Part shown: positions 1 to 12,419 of the stretch, in pieces | Layout of the letters: each line of letters opens with the position of its first letter | How positions within the stretch are numbered: the first letter of the stretch is position 1 | Assembly (NCBI GenBank): GCA_023853785.1 | Contig: JAJIRX010000904.1 | Location: 124,001 to 188,000 of the forward strand | Length of the DNA: 64,000 nucleotides | Direction: 5' to 3' | Origin: Psilocybe azurescens | Taxonomy: Eukaryota > Basidiomycota > Agaricomycetes > Agaricales > Agrocybaceae | Translations under genes and position numbers: made by a program | Notes under the pieces: model-generated | The model's input: only the letters and a program-made list of their open reading frames with translations | Told to the model about the DNA's origin: nothing | The model's database searches: none

Positions 1-968
1 AGGAATACTGAGTAAACATACCGCGATATGCCAAGAACTTACGCGTCTCACATATCACATGTCACAAGTGACACAACGCGTCCCTATGTAGTATAACTGG
101 CCCAGCCCCAGACCAACTTTGTACTTACGACTTGCCATGAGCAACCTTGTTGCCACCCATGATGGTCTCACCTCCGACGCGAATCCTCGTGTAGGTCACT
201 GTATCTCAGATATATATCGAAATAGATCAGTGAGTTAAGTGTGCAATTGGCACATGCTAATTGACTTGATGCTTCCAAGATGTTCAAGCTACATTGAACG
301 CCAGTTCAAAACTCGAACTACTAGGTGCTAGGCCCCTTTGAAATCAGGATCTCGCCTTTTCAAAAGTTATAGTATTTCTGCGACTGTACTAAGAACGAGC
401 TATAATGATAAGCAGCGGTCTCCTTTCCTTCAATGCCGTGTCACGACGATTGCTACTTTGAAGTTTGCATCTTCTGTTGCTCTCCGTATGTTTTCTGACT
501 TTGACACCTCTTGACTAAAAGATAACTCAACTTTGGTACCTACTCGCGACATTCTCCAATAACACGCTACTCAGAGTTGGCCTGCGTCCATTTCGGAGTC
601 GTACTATTGGCGCTTATAACGTCTTTTTATAACTGAGGTAAATACTGTCGATCTTTGTTAATCGCTCTTCCTCATCGCAGGAACACAGATTTTGACTTTT
701 GGAGATCCTATGGAAATGTTCTACATGATTGTTTGATTCCGAAAGGAATTGATAGTTTTCAGCCAGAATAATCCCGACCTTCCATGGCTCTTAAGGAGAA
801 AGAGACACTTTGTGGCAAAATAGACATTATCTATATCTGTATCTCAAATTTTCTTTTTTCCATGCTCAGTACGCGTGTTGGACGCATGTTGGACATCATC
901 TATGGTCTATAAGTATTACCGCTCTTGTATCCCCTTTCTTCCAGTTCCTTCATCTCCCTCTCACAGTC
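1..968. other. Upstream region, no confident gene
   Basis: No reading frame here can be supported as a gene. On the minus strand around 120-205 a short frame encodes RVGGETIMGGNKVAHGK and is followed by a GT donor (GTAAGT, about 125-120). It looks like an exon of a gene mostly outside the window, but I do not recognise the family. Pyrimidine-rich stretches just upstream of 969 are typical of a fungal promoter and 5' leader. Everything else is unassigned. Confidence 0.3.
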
Positions 969-3486
969 ATGTCGTCTAGACAGCCTTACAGTGGCGCACA
1001 ACGCAAGCTTGTCCTCGCCTTTGATGTTGGGACCACTTTCAGTGGCATATCGTACAGGTTGGTGAATCTTTTACCTCTAATGTAGTTAACTGATCTGAAC
1101 CCCGTGCTATCAGCATTCTCGACCCAGGAGAAGTTCCTGAAATTCGCGGAGTGACAAGGTACGTAAATAAATTCATTTCTGAGACGCAGATACTCATGTT
1201 TAATTGCAGATATCCGGCTCAGGAGCATGTTGGTGGTGACTCCAAGATACCGACCATCATCTACTACGACAGACAAGGAAACGTTCGCGCCGTTGGTGCC
1301 GAAGCCATGCAAGAAGGCATTGAAGACAGTGCCGAAGACGAAGGATGGACAAGGGCGGAGTGGCAAGTCTGTTTCCCGTTGTAAAACGAATTTGTTGAGC
1401 TCATTCTTTCATTTAGGTTTAAGCTCCACCTCCGCCCAAATACCAACTCTGCATCACATGTCACCCAGAAAATTCCGCCACTACCAGAGGGTAAATCTGC
1501 CATAGCTATTTTCGCCGATTTCCTGCGCTATCTACACCAATGCGCCCGGACTTATATCGAGGAAACCCATGCCAACGGTGTTGAACTGTGGCGAAGCCTC
1601 GAATCGCGTACGGACTTTGTACTTACCCATCCTAATGGCTGGGAGGGTGGACAACAGAGTCTTATGCGTCGAGCTGCGGTAACAGCAGGTCTAATTCCCA
1701 ACAGTTCTGATGGACAGCGACGTCTTTCTTTCGTTACCGAAGGCGAGGCCAGCCTTCATTTCTGCATTCAGAGCGGACTGACCACAGAAGCCATCAAGGT
1801 GAATAATGGTTTATGACCCGCAGATGAACTCGTGCTGACTTCAATTCTTGTCGCCGGCAGCAAGGAAAGGGTATTCTCATCGTTGATGCCGGAGGAGGTA
1901 CCATTGATATTAGTGCTTACAAACAAACGTCTCAGAACGTCAAATCATTCGAAGAGATGACCGCCCCTCAATGTACGACTTTCACGACTTGTTTTTGACC
2001 TGTTTTCTGACAGCCCCGTTTTATAGGTCATTTCCAGGGGTCGATCTTTGTGACCAACAATGCGAAAACCTATCTTGAGAGTTCGTAGTCCCGATACAAC
2101 TTGAATGACTTGTATTGACTTAGCATCCATGTGATCATAGATTTTTTGAAAGGCTCTCGCTTCGTGGGCGATATCCCCTATATCACCAAGTGCTTCGATA
2201 AGACAACCAAATTGAGATTTCGGAATGCCGACGATGCACAGTTCATCAAATTCGGAGGCCTGAGGGATAAGGACCCTAAACTCAATATTCGGTCTGGCCA
2301 ATTGAAACTTCTCGGGTGAGTAACATATCTTTAAACCATCCGTTAGTTAATCCGAGGGCACCTTCTATTTGCGACATTAGCACCGAAGTCGCTTCCTTCT
2401 TTGAACCATCTGTTCAATGTATAGCGAACTCTATTGAACAGCAACGCGCTACATCACAGACCGATATCGCGGTAAGTCTTGTTCGTTCTTTGCAGCAACT
2501 TTGATCCACAAACTAAGCCGTTTTTCCCATTAAAGTCGGTCTTCCTCGTAGGCGGATTCGCAGCCAGCGACTGGCTATTCAATAACTTGAGAGACAGATT
2601 CACTAGTGATGGATTGGATATCAGCCGTCCCGATAGCCATGTGTATGTGTTAAGTGCGATCATCTATATAAGCAATGAGGCTGATTGTCACAAAAAGCAA
2701 TAAGGCCGTAGCGGACGGTGCGGTCTCATTCTATCTAGATCATTTTGTAGGGGCAAGAGTCTCGAAACACGCCTATGGAGTCAATTGCAATAGACCATTC
2801 CAACCCAACAATCTCGAACATATTTCTCGTTCGGACCGGAAATATGTTGACCTGGATGGCGATATTCTACTTTCAGGAGGGTTCGACGTCATTCTACCGA
2901 AGGTAAAATCCCTTTAATCACATTCTTGATAACAAATGACAACCATATTTCTTCAAGAACACAAAGGTTTCTGAGGTTCAGGAATTCAGGCAGTCCTACT
3001 GTCGGGTAGCAAAAGCCCGTGAGGTGTTCCAAACAGTGGATTTGGTGATTCGTTGCTATCGTGGCACGCAAAGCGAACCTCAATGGATGGATATAGATCG
3101 GAGTAAGAATAGCATCCTCTTCCGTCTGATTGACACTCGCTGAACGTCAAGACCAGATATGTACTCCAATCTCTGCACCGTTACGGCAGATACATCCCAG
3201 ATGCATATCCCTGTACGACACTTGAAAGATCGTAGAACAACGTTTTACAGAATAGAGTATGATGTCATACTATCTTTCGGCCTGACAGAATTGAAGGCCC
3301 AACTTGCTTGGAAGGAAAATGTGTGTATCCATTTGTCGATTCTTTCGTTTACTGATCTCACTCTGTTGCAGGGTGTCGAAAAAGGTGTGTCGCTTGTAGC
3401 ATGTGTCCACGTAATCAAATACTCAATCCTTCCTTAGGAGTCCGGCTGAAGTCGTTTTCGACCCTGATGAGCTCATCCACGACTGA
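969..3486 (+). CDS. Hsp70-family ATPase-like protein, 14 exons
   Basis: This is a cytosolic Hsp70-like ATPase of the type expanded in agaricomycetes (Hsp12A-like nucleotide-binding domain). The start is ATG 969 (MSSRQPYSG). Phosphate-1 motif DVGTTFSGISY lies near residue 20, phosphate-2 motif ILIVDAGGGTIDIS near residue 230, and the adenosine motif VFLVGGFAASDW near residue 375. Introns I can place: 1058-1113, 1159-1209, 1363-1416, 1799-1860, 1973-2026, 2081-2140, 2316-2380, 2472-2535, 2643-2697, 2903-2957, 3103-3156, 3321-3371 and 3389-3437. With these the spliced length is 1788 nt (595 aa) and fully open, ending DPDELIHD. The donor at 1363 is GC, and the last donor (3389) is weak but is the one that keeps frame. 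The classical peptide-binding domain is short or divergent, so the client role is unknown. Convergent with the coiled-coil gene downstream. Confidence 0.88.
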
Positions 3487-3917
3487 TCATAGTGTACCTA
3501 ATGAGGATTATGCTTGGTCGTGGTACTGGGTACCTGCGAGTCTCTCGTTTTTGTATTTAATTCCTCTTAGCCTTGTAACTTTGTTGTTTGACTTTGGTTT
3601 GGATATGGCCCATTGGCCCGATTTTATTTCCCTTTATTTCCATGATTCTAGTCTTAAAAATCTCAAACTGCAGAACGGCTGCAACATTCAGCAAGACAGC
3701 GATGTGTCCAACCCATCGTTGCATTTCAAACCTTGATCAGAACTCATACAACGCGTAACGGTCAACAAATATGGGATTTTCTAGAATAACAGAAATTTGA
3801 AAACTACATCGACCTTGTTTTGGCAAGTCAACTGCCAAAAATCTTAAAGTCTTTGTCGAAGCATTACAGTATAAGTAAAGCAGACAGACCCCTTGCAACC
3901 CGTCCCGGCTGAGGATG
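3487..3917. other. Convergent intergenic spacer
   Basis: This 431-bp spacer separates the 3' ends of the Hsp70-like gene (+) and the coiled-coil gene (-). It is T-rich around 3580-3650, as expected for 3' untranslated and polyadenylation sequence. An open frame runs to 3736 if the Hsp70 last intron uses the upstream donor at 3385, but that model gives a C-terminus unlike the family. Nothing else is seen. Confidence 0.5.
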
Positions 3918-5745
3918 TTAAATATCATTTACCGTCTTGTCCTTGTGGGTGGCTCTCCCCCCTAATCCTACGTCGTGCAAGACCGATGACAAGACCACCT
4001 TCGGCCTGAGAAGAATATCAACCTGATCTTTCGATTCGCCATTTTGTAAAACCTTTGTGACAGATTTCCGGAGACCCAGCCCCACGGTACAGAGCACCCG
4101 CCTCTCATTTACACGCGCTGCGATAATACTCTGTCTCGAGACACCGCCCAGGGTCTCGGCATATATGTCTTCCATAAACGCAGAAAGTTCGCTTCCAGGA
4201 GCGAAACTGAACACTTCCATGTCGGCTGTTGTTATCCCTTCCTTGACCGCTATTTTCAGTTGCATCTGGAGCTTCTCGAGCGTGTATAGCATCTTTTGCA
4301 ACGTCAAGATTTGCCGATTTGATTGGAGGTTGGAAGTGGATAATCCACAGACGCATAGTAGGCCAATGATCATGTTGAGTACGATGTTTGCCCTAGACCT
4401 GTCACGACCAGCGCGCAATTTTGAGCTTGTTATCGCCCGCCACCGTCCTGCTACAGCTGGAGCCTCTGCAACTAGATCAACATCCTACAGAGAAACGAGT
4501 CGAACAGAGCGTACCTGAGGATTTTATCTTCCTGTATAGCTGGTCCAACGATTGCCCAAATTGGTCAGAGAAAAACGTCCGCGTTTCAGCCGTGCAGTCA
4601 TAGGAGAGCAGCCCTTGAATGGCCAATTGCAATGGCAAAGGATCCGCTCGGACTTCAATGAACTTGTTCACAAGATGGGACGAGAGTTCTTGTCCTATTC
4701 GACGTTCTGCAGATTCCAAGAGACCCCGGAATTGTTCTATGTTTTTATTCCGTTCCTCCAAACTAGCAAGCAGCGTGCTGTTTTCGACCATCTCTGCTGT
4801 GAAAGCCGCAATCTGGAAAATCTCGGCGTTCAGGGTGTCGACCATGCTGATGATCTCAGCGCCGGAGTACGAGTCGGCAGTGGTCATAAATGTCTGTGTG
4901 CCTTTGAAATCAGCCGTCCTTTCCTCCAAAAGCTTGCCCAGGCTGTGGTTCTTCTCGTCCGCGACGCGTACTTTCTCTCGAAGAATTTGCAGTTCCTCCT
5001 CCTGCTTCCTGTTCCTTGCTTCGAGGTCGGCCAATTGTCCTTGTGCCGCTTTAAGCTGACCAGCGTGAATTTGTTCGGCAGTCTTGTACTGGTCTGCAAG
5101 GGTGTGCTTCTCGCCCTCCAGCATCCTGATCCTCTTTTCCGCATTTGTGGATTTCAGATTAGATTCGAGTAAATCCTTCTGAGAAGAACGCAACTGCTCC
5201 CTAAGGGCCTCGACGTCCCGCGCGAGCTCCTTGGCCGACTCCTGTGCTACAGCTTTCCTCTTCCTTGTGTGATCTTTGATGTATGTTGGTGACGTCCTGC
5301 CCGAGGAAGTCCTACTAGCCCCTGTTCCATCAACCACCTTGCGAGTCGTCATTCTATGCTTGCTACTTCTTTCCCCTTCTTCAATCATCCGTTTCCCAGT
5401 GACTGTCAAAGAACTTGCGCTGTCTGCGTCCTTTCCGCCTCCAAGTTTGGTAGTTTCGGATTTGAAATTCTTCTGCTGACTTTGTTCGTGCACAGAAGTT
5501 GTACCGGTCTCGTTGGCCAGAACGGAATGCTCGTCAATGCTAGGGCTGGCTGGCATGATGAAGTTGAGGGTTCCTCTGATAACAGAGCCCAACAGCTTAG
5601 AAGTCATAGTGGTGCTGGAAGAGCAGACGCAGAACCATTGGCGAAGATGTACCAAGCAGTCGCTGCCTCCATGCTCGCTCAACGTGGTCAACACATGGCA
5701 CGGATCCATGTTCGAGGTTTTAAAAAAAATCCTAAAACGCATCAC
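3918..5745 (-). CDS. Coiled-coil protein, function unknown, 2 exons
   Basis: A charged, heptad-rich protein. Exon 1 runs from 5745 (or the internal ATG at 5607, MTSKLLGSV) to 4515, the intron is 4466-4514 (GTACGC...TTGCAG, 49 nt), and exon 2 is 4465-3918. The joint is in frame and gives about 592 or 546 aa. Residues about 170-310 (from 5745) are rich in Glu, Lys, Leu and Arg with coiled-coil spacing (LREQLRSSQKDL, LEARNRKQEEELQILREK). The N-terminal third is Ser/Thr-rich and basic (KDHTRKRKAV), possibly a nuclear signal. After the intron comes GRWRAITSSKL and a short hydrophobic stretch NMIIGLLCVCGL that may be a helix. The architecture recalls lineage-specific agaricomycete proteins, but I know no function. 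The 5607 start is preferred because the 46 residues before it are Cys-rich and look non-coding. Confidence 0.75.
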
Positions 5746-5887
5746 CTTCTGAGTTTTCTACGCTCGTTCCTTCTCAATAGGAGTCGAATTGCCTTGTACA
5801 GGTAGTCTCGCTCCAGTGAGTATGCCCAATAGCAGATTGATTGCCTATAAATATACATGTGTGGGAATGTTATAAAGTGTAGATATT

Positions 5888-7495
5888 TTATACACCGGTA
5901 GCCTTTTCCAGATACTCTGAAGAGCTATGAGCATTTTGATAATAGGGTAGTGCGTCAGACATACCTCTCGTCAGTTCGAAAGCGGCGAAGGTGCTCGCAG
6001 CGGCAGGTATACTGGAGGATAAACAGTCCGACCAGCCCGATGCCATGAAAATATGGGACCAATCAAACCTTCGAAGGACTAAAGAAACACAGCAATGTTA
6101 ATGTCAGACGTTTAAGATGAAGGATATTGAACTCACGAGATGGAGAGAAACCGCGGAATAAACCAGTTCTGTTGAAACCATCATAATTAAATTATCAATC
6201 ACTTGTCGACAGATATACGTACACTCCAGATTCTTGAATGATCGTCTTGATCTCATGGGCAATGTATTGCACGGGGGTGCCAGACGGAGGTGTGCCGCGT
6301 AGCTGAATGGGAGATTTGACAACATCTAAGGGATGACACGCTAGCCAGTACGCAAACTAGGACAGAGTAAACAAGCCTGCTAAGGGACATAGAAAATTTG
6401 AGCATACCCCTCCGGTTGATCCACTGGCCAGGAGTGCCCATACAGATAGCTCTGCGTCATATTTCTGGCTAAACTGTCGTTTTGAGAATTCGAAGGCTGT
6501 GGGGATGCTTGTCAGTTTGAATGTAAAATTTGGAGGTTTTGAAAGCAGTATACCTGTACAGAATCTGAGAAACGACCAGTCAGACAAACAAGAACTCTCA
6601 AAATAATCGATTAGCAAGAATGTAAGCTACATACCCAGCGTATGCGGGTATCTCTCGTGCTACAGTTACCTGCAAAATGGATGGTTTTCAGAACGTGTTT
6701 ACTCATGAGACGTATAAAGCGACTTACTCAGTAAACCCTCACGATACCCTTCCTGAGCCCCCAATCTCTCCACATCTCGCTCACGACTGCCGAAAGCCGT
6801 TTATCGGTAGCCGCTCCGTACTAGCCTTGCATCCACCCTCAAACATCTCAACTAAAGTCCTTCAGCACTGGTAATTTCATCATGTCACGCTTACCGCATG
6901 CAGACTCGAGTCTCAAGACGACTAACCCGGACTTGCGAGAATAGCATTCGCCGCGCCGGCCATGGAACCGGCCAACGCTATTTCCTTGAGAGATAGTTGT
7001 GGGAAGGGTGAGATAATTCGTTTCGAGATTCCGTAGGAGGCGAATAGCAAAGAGTTCACGCCTGCAATTCCGAGCAGGGGACTGGCCATCTCTACACACA
7101 GCCAAGGTAAGTTTGTCTGCTGAACTCACCGACGTCGATCCATGGCGCAAGACACACCTTTATATAGAGCGAAAGACTCTTCGTTGAGAACAGTCTGCTT
7201 CAGGATATTCATTGGTCCTTTCTATATCAATCCAGGATAAAGAAAAAAGTCGGTATGCCTTTCAACAACGCAGACTCGATATGGTATCCTTAGCATCCTA
7301 CTCGCAAACATATCCTTTATTTATTCAGTACTAGACATCATCATCAGCTTATGCTAAGCTTAAATATACTCAACTGGGTGCAATTTAAGCGCGAGTCTTT
7401 ATGGTATCCAGAGGTTGCCCGACCAAGACCTGGGCAGCACCTCCGATGCTCCCTGCAAGCAGCTCATTGCCGGTAGCTTGCGAACTTTGCTTCAT
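5888..7495 (-). pseudogene. Mitochondrial carrier (SLC25) pseudogene, carnitine carrier-like
   Basis: Six-helix mitochondrial carrier, closest by eye to the carnitine/acylcarnitine type. From ATG 7495 it reads MKQSSQATGNELLAGSIGG and the first carrier signature PLDTIKTRA, then a TAA stop (7385-7387) where the family has Gln. After the intron comes GPMNILKQTV, then MASPLLGIAGVNSLLF. A second signature-like PVEMF is followed by a one-base shift and a TAG stop (6821-6823), again in place of Gln (MQG-stop-YGAATDK). The 3' half is well kept: VTVAREIPAYAG, FEFSKRQF, PLDVVKSPIQLRGTPPSG, LFRGFSPSLLR, IPAAASTFAAFELTR and EYLEKATGV before TAA at 5888, with clean GT-AG introns. Both stops fit C-to-T changes on the coding strand. 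In the third signature the usual basic residue after Ser is Pro (KSPIQ). I judge it dead, though recently. Confidence 0.82.
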
Positions 7496-8183
7496 GGCTG
7501 ACGCGTTTCCAACTACCTCGAGGGCACTTATCCGAGGCCTGCGCGACGTAGATGAAGAAAGAGAATGATGCGATTGAGCACAAAGTCAGGGTTCATGTTG
7601 GAAATTGCACCAGGTTGACGCGATTTCGGCGATGTTGATAGGTTTCACACACTTTTGATAAAAGCGTAAAATAGGGCATCTCACATTCCACAGCTGCATA
7701 AATTCCAGCCTGTGCGCCTTTGTTTGTATTTTGGTAGCCGTTATTATCACGGGTAGACGCTCCAAACATCAATGACGCAGGTTGTGGGGCTAGTGCAACA
7801 GAACCTCTTCAACCGCCTCAAGCTCCCTCTATCGCTTGTCCTTTGAGTCGCGTCCACTGTTACAACCCATCGATATTACTATGTAATAACCAATACTCTT
7901 AAAGTCGATCCTAGTCAATGGCCTTGCAAAAAGAGTATAATACTTACACGGTGTGCGGCCTCTCCATGTCGGTGAGCTATTGCTCCACTTCCCGACGCAC
8001 CACCAAAAGAGGACCTGCCCGGATACCAAAAACGGTTGTTTGTACAAACATAAGCGCGTGAGCCGGAATTTCGAAAGAGTCTTTCAGGTTTTTGCATGCA
8101 GCTGTCAAGCAACCAGGATGGTATACTGCATTTATATTTTTCTCGCTGCTATCTTCATCAAGCTAATAATTTATGTTCAATGA
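7496..8183. other. Spacer, no supported gene
   Basis: Short frames occur on both strands but none resembles a protein I know or shows a credible exon pattern. This is probably the promoter side of the carrier pseudogene plus decayed sequence. Confidence 0.4.
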
Positions 8184-8886
8184 TCAGCAGGACCGAACGG
8201 ATACACATAACGATACGCACCTCAATCTTTCCGGAAAGGAGGCCCTTATGAAATATAGACATACGATTCCCCGATGAATAGCAGTGTAAAAAGATATTAC
8301 TGGGTCCAATAAACCTGGTATGCCTACACTACGTCTAATCATGCCTATCTCAGCGTTCATGTCACTTGTTCGCATAATGGTCGCGTCATTTTGCGATGGA
8401 TCTTGTAAAGAGAAGCATTTCAAGAGACCGGCGTCGACATTGGCAAAACTCTGTTCGACATTGCCAGTAAAAGTGATCCTATCTGAAGATACGAACAAGA
8501 AGTTTCCTGAGTGGTATTACACAATAATTTTTTAGCCCGATTGTTTTGTACGCATGCAAAGAAAACATTCGTACCAGAATAAGAGACTCGTCAAGACGAG
8601 GGATAGGCACTTCCCAGATACCATCTGTCCTGAGGTCCCAGCAGACGATAGTGTCAGGGTACCCAAGCTTTTCGATTATGGAATTTAGTGACGTCAAGTT
8701 AAGTCTATTATTGAGCACAAAATCTCTTTCGAGGGGCCCCTTGCCAGAGCTCACGCATATAGCCACCAAGTCCTTCTGTACAACGAGACGCCCAAACGCG
8801 GCGGTTGCATGAACGTGCTTCTGCAGTACTGAGCCATCCCGGGTGTGAGTGCGGAGGATGACCCCAATATGACTATGGGAAGACAA
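8184..8886 (-). CDS. Hypothetical protein fragment, F-box-associated-like
   Basis: Minus-strand exon(s) with an acceptor CCCATAG just before the coding stretch at about 8877. The readable part includes GVILRTHTRDGSVLQKHVH, AFGRLVVQKDLVAICVSSG and CWDLRTDGIWEVPIP, an alternating beta-strand pattern like the region after the F-box in many basidiomycete F-box proteins. A second exon-like stretch lies at 8184-8498. I found no F-box itself and no secure start, so this may be the 3' part of a broken gene. It lies immediately downstream of the CTK3-like remnant on the same strand, and no clear intergenic gap separates them. Confidence 0.35.
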
Positions 8887-8929
8887 ATTAGTACGCCAAA
8901 AAAAACAGGGAAGGCTTTGCTAAGGAGAT

Positions 8930-9614
8930 GGGGCGTGTTTTGATGATTCCGCAGTGTTGGATGAGGCGATATTGGGGCGTGAGTCGAGGGATAAAATGAT
9001 GTCGTCGATCTTTTGAGCTTTGAGGCCCGAGGGTCGATGTAGCGTTTGCTCCTCGAGTTGTCCAGGATCTGAAAGGAAAATATGAGAAGATGATTCATTC
9101 AGGGAAAAGTTCTTCAACCGACCTGCTTTGTCCTGACGAGGTTCGGAAGCCCTTGCCTCCCTTCTGGTACGATCGAATCGATTTTTCGGTTCAGGTCGCG
9201 GGTCACCAATTCAACGTATAGTCCGTTTGCATTTGTCGCTCGTGAACTATCAGACTTGGAATGTGACTTGACATTAGGGCATGTTCCACAAAGGGAGTCG
9301 AGGAAGTATAGGATGTTTATTCTGGAATTGATAGAACCCTTTTCGAATATAACAAGTCAGACAGAGGTAGAAGCAAGGTGGAAGATTTCAGGATGCTTTA
9401 CCTTTTGGGTTCTTCGATAATACAGTCCCATATGTCGTCTTTACATTCGATATTTTTGATTGCATAGCTAACAACCTTTTGTATCGATTGCTGTGAGCTG
9501 TACTTCGGTGAAAACTCAAGTTTAGCAACCTTTAGGCAGAACTAGAAGAAATACTAACGCATTTAGTCGACGAAGAAATTGTATAAACTGCATCCTTACT
9601 TCAAAAGGATCCAT
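8930..9614 (-). pseudogene. CTK3: CTK3-like CID-domain protein (CTD kinase subunit gamma), frameshifted
   Basis: The start is ATG at 9614 (MDPFEVRMQFIQFLRRLNA), typical of the N-terminal CID fold of the gamma subunit of the RNA polymerase II CTD kinase. Intron 1 follows, then SQQSIQKVVSYAIKN and DDIWDCIIEE, intron 2, then INSRINILYFLDSLCGTC, GLYVELVTRDLNRK and IVPEGRQGLPNLVRTKQ. A third intron leads to ILDNSRSKRYIDP and, in another frame, KIDDIILSLDSRP. Frame is lost by one base at the exon 2/intron 2 junction (AAAA before GGTAAAG) and again after YIDPR. The first shift is a homopolymer-length change, so the gene could be intact in reality. A decayed second copy lies near 15.0-15.7 kb. Confidence 0.68.
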
Positions 9615-10247
9615 TTTCGTTGGGATACTTTCTGATAGGAAATCTTTGAGGAGGTTATAAGATGCTTTCCTCGGCTTAAGGAGAGTTAATGTGGAAGATC
9701 TGCGTACAACGGAGAGGTCAAGGAGGTGTAGTAAGTACTTCAGCGAGTCAAGTTGGGCGGTCCGCAGAAATGCAGAGAATAGTGTTTGGTTCCGCCTTCT
9801 GAACAAATATATAGAAGTGATGATGTCAGATGCATTCGGTTGACTGTCGGATATTGAATCGTTCACGCCTGAACACCGTTGAATCCTTCGTATGTAACTT
9901 CCTTTGCTTGTTGTTATTATACTCTTTGTCTATCGGTATGGCATTCATACCCCCGACCTGGTGCCCTGGTGTAATCCCAGTTGCCAACAGACGTCCGTCC
10001 AACGCACGCAGCTTCAAAAGTTGTGGGGAAAAGATTATTGCTGCAGCATGGTTAAATTTCTTTGTCGATCGAGTTTGTGTGGAAGCACGACGGCATAGTG
10101 CTTTCTTCATATAACACACTACAGAGGTTGATTTATCCGAAACAAGGGCCCAGGAACCCAAGAAAGAACACCCAAATCGCAAATAAAGAGTCCTTGGAAC
10201 GTTTCATCAATCCCCCGTCCCGCGTTTTGAACCAAAACACTCATCTT
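9615..10247. other. Divergent intergenic region
   Basis: This lies between the CTK3-like start (9614, -) and the dynamin-like gene (10248, +), so it should hold two promoters. Open frames cross it (for example 9826-10182 minus), but they show no recognisable protein and overlap the expected leaders. Confidence 0.4.
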
Positions 10248-12175
10248 ATGCTTATGCTCGAATCAAGCTCTATTTCGGCGTCGGCTAGCAGCCTCGAAGA
10301 CCAGGCGCTGGGCTCTCAAATCCCAAAATCTCTCAAGGAAGGAGGCATATGCTTGATTTGGTGAATTGCCTCCATTCCACTGGGTTAGTTCAGTGTTCAC
10401 GTTGCTATGTATAAGCCTGTCTTTAGCGTAACTGACCGGAGCATATCCACAGCATCCAGGTCGATATTGAATTCCCCCAAATTGCTGTTATTGGCTCTCT
10501 CAAAGTGCGGGAAAGCCCTCTCTCATCGAGAGTATTTCTGAAATTACCTTACCGCGCTCTGCTGGCACCTGCACTTGGTTCGTTCCATCGTCAACCACGC
10601 TTGCTTTCTTGCTTCCACTGACGCGTCTTAATACTTTTACAGCTGATCCACTGAGTGCAGATCATCAAAAGCAACGCGCCCCCGTCTCTCTGCATTTTAT
10701 CACGGACGCCGAAGGTCAAATGCTGGGTCAGGCGCGTAATCAAACATTCTGCGGAGTCATATACGATAAAAGTCAAGTAGTGACTCGTATAAGAAGGGCT
10801 CAGATCGCAATTTTGAATCCACACAGGCTGTCAAAATCCTTTTTAGAAGATGAAGAAGACTTTGAAAGTTTCAAACCACAGTTGGGTGTATCTAACAATA
10901 GTGTAAGCTTGCAGATCAGTGGGTCGATCTTTTCTGCCGGGTGAGTCAGAGTTTCTAAATCCTGTTAAATGTGCAGTTTCCGAGTCTTATACGCGCCACT
11001 CTTTAGGACCGATTGCAAGTCAAGCCGGCGGTTCTGGGGACAGCAACGATATCGATCTTGTTCAACATCTAGTCACTACCTACATCAAGAAGCCCAATTG
11101 CATCACTTTATTGACAGTCGCTTGCGAAAGTAAGTTGTTCATTCATTAACCGTTTTCTCTCTGACGCGTCTCAATCAGCCGATTTTGAAATTCAGGGTAC
11201 CCATCGCCCCATGAAGCAGTACGACTCGGAAGGAAGAAGAACCGTCGGCGTTTTGACCAAGCCTGATCTGATCGTATCCCTACTGGCGAGGAAGTCAACT
11301 GGCTCCCTTTTATCCGCAACGAAAAGGAACCATTGGAGAGAATAGCTGGTTCTGCGTTAAGCAGTCGAGCTCGCATGAGCTGAAAATCATCACCACATGG
11401 GAGGATGCAAGGTAGAAAGAGAATGACTTTTTGTCCGCGACTGCACTTTGGTGCGAACTTAACGCTTCGTACCAAAAACATTTGGGAACCGCGAACTTGG
11501 TGGATAGACTGAGCACTGTCTTGTCCGATCCGATTTCGAAAAGGTGTGCATTTTCGCCTTTTCAGACTAAGCATATTTCGCCCTGAATCGATTTCTTCAA
11601 CTTAGAATGTCAGATATCTTCAAGGAACTCGACGGAAACATCAAGTTTTGCAGGAAGTCTCTTCAGCAATTGTCACGCCCTCCTCCTGATAATCCTCAAA
11701 GCGAGATGGCCACTTGTTTGAATTTTCGTCAGCAAGTTGGAAAAGCATGTCGAGGGTGTGTCGGACGAAGACGGCTTGCTGCTCGCAATCCATCCTGCCC
11801 AAGAACGATTTAAGAGAGCTGTTTGTACAACAGCGCCAAAATTGCGTCCCTTTAAGAGGAAGTACGAAGGAGAAAGGCGTATTTCGAGGGTACACTTTCT
11901 TGTTGAAGAAGATGGTCGTGTGTGCAATGACGAACAAAATGATTATGAGGATGAGAATGAGGGTGAGGATGATGTGGAGGAGGAGGACCCTCAAAATGAC
12001 AACTCGACCCATGAGTGTAGCGTTAGATCCCCAGCAAAACGGAAATCATATCCAACTAATAAAATTTATATCGACGAGGTAATGGGTAGGGCGAACCGGT
12101 GAGTTATAACCTTCATGCTGCAGAAGAGCATATATTCATGGTCTTATTTCTGTTAGTGCTCGAACGAGGGAATCG
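10248..12175 (+). pseudogene. Dynamin-like GTPase pseudogene
   Basis: Dynamin-superfamily GTPase of the fungal Mx/Vps1-like type, acting on membranes when intact. Readable pieces in order: LDLVNCLHSTG, IQVDIEFPQIAVIG, then the P-loop at 10492-10530. There a 2-bp CT duplication shifts the frame, and the conserved GKSS reads GKPS once corrected. Next ITLPRSAGTCT, a TGA at 10644-10646, VSLHFITDAEGQMLGQARN, YDKSQVVTRIRRAQ and NNSVSLQISG. The DLPG switch region is lost. Then DIDLVQHLVTTYIKKPNCI, GRRTVGVLTKPD with a 5-bp CTGAT duplication (11263-11272), TGEEVNWLPFIRNEKEPLE, an in-frame TAG (11413-11415), KHLGTANLVDRLSTVL, and a stalk-like part ending IYIDEVMGRANR. The C-terminal GTPase effector region is missing after about 12175. 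Two stops, several non-homopolymer indels and a deleted G3 region mark a real pseudogene. Confidence 0.85.
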
Positions 12176-12419
12176 CCTCTGCAATGCAGGCCACGAGGGG
12201 GCCTCATGCACACATAAGCGCATACATGAAATACTGGCAATACCTGTATCTGGTACTTATAAATGGCCTCCGATGGATGTTCAAAACTCGCAATTTCCCC
12301 ATCAACGTCAATAAGTACCCCAATCACTTTCATTGGCAAAGAACCACATTAAGCAGTTCGTCGCTTTCTTAAGAAATATATCTAGGCGGTTCAGCATCAC
12401 TCTAGCACCCAGCCTGCCA

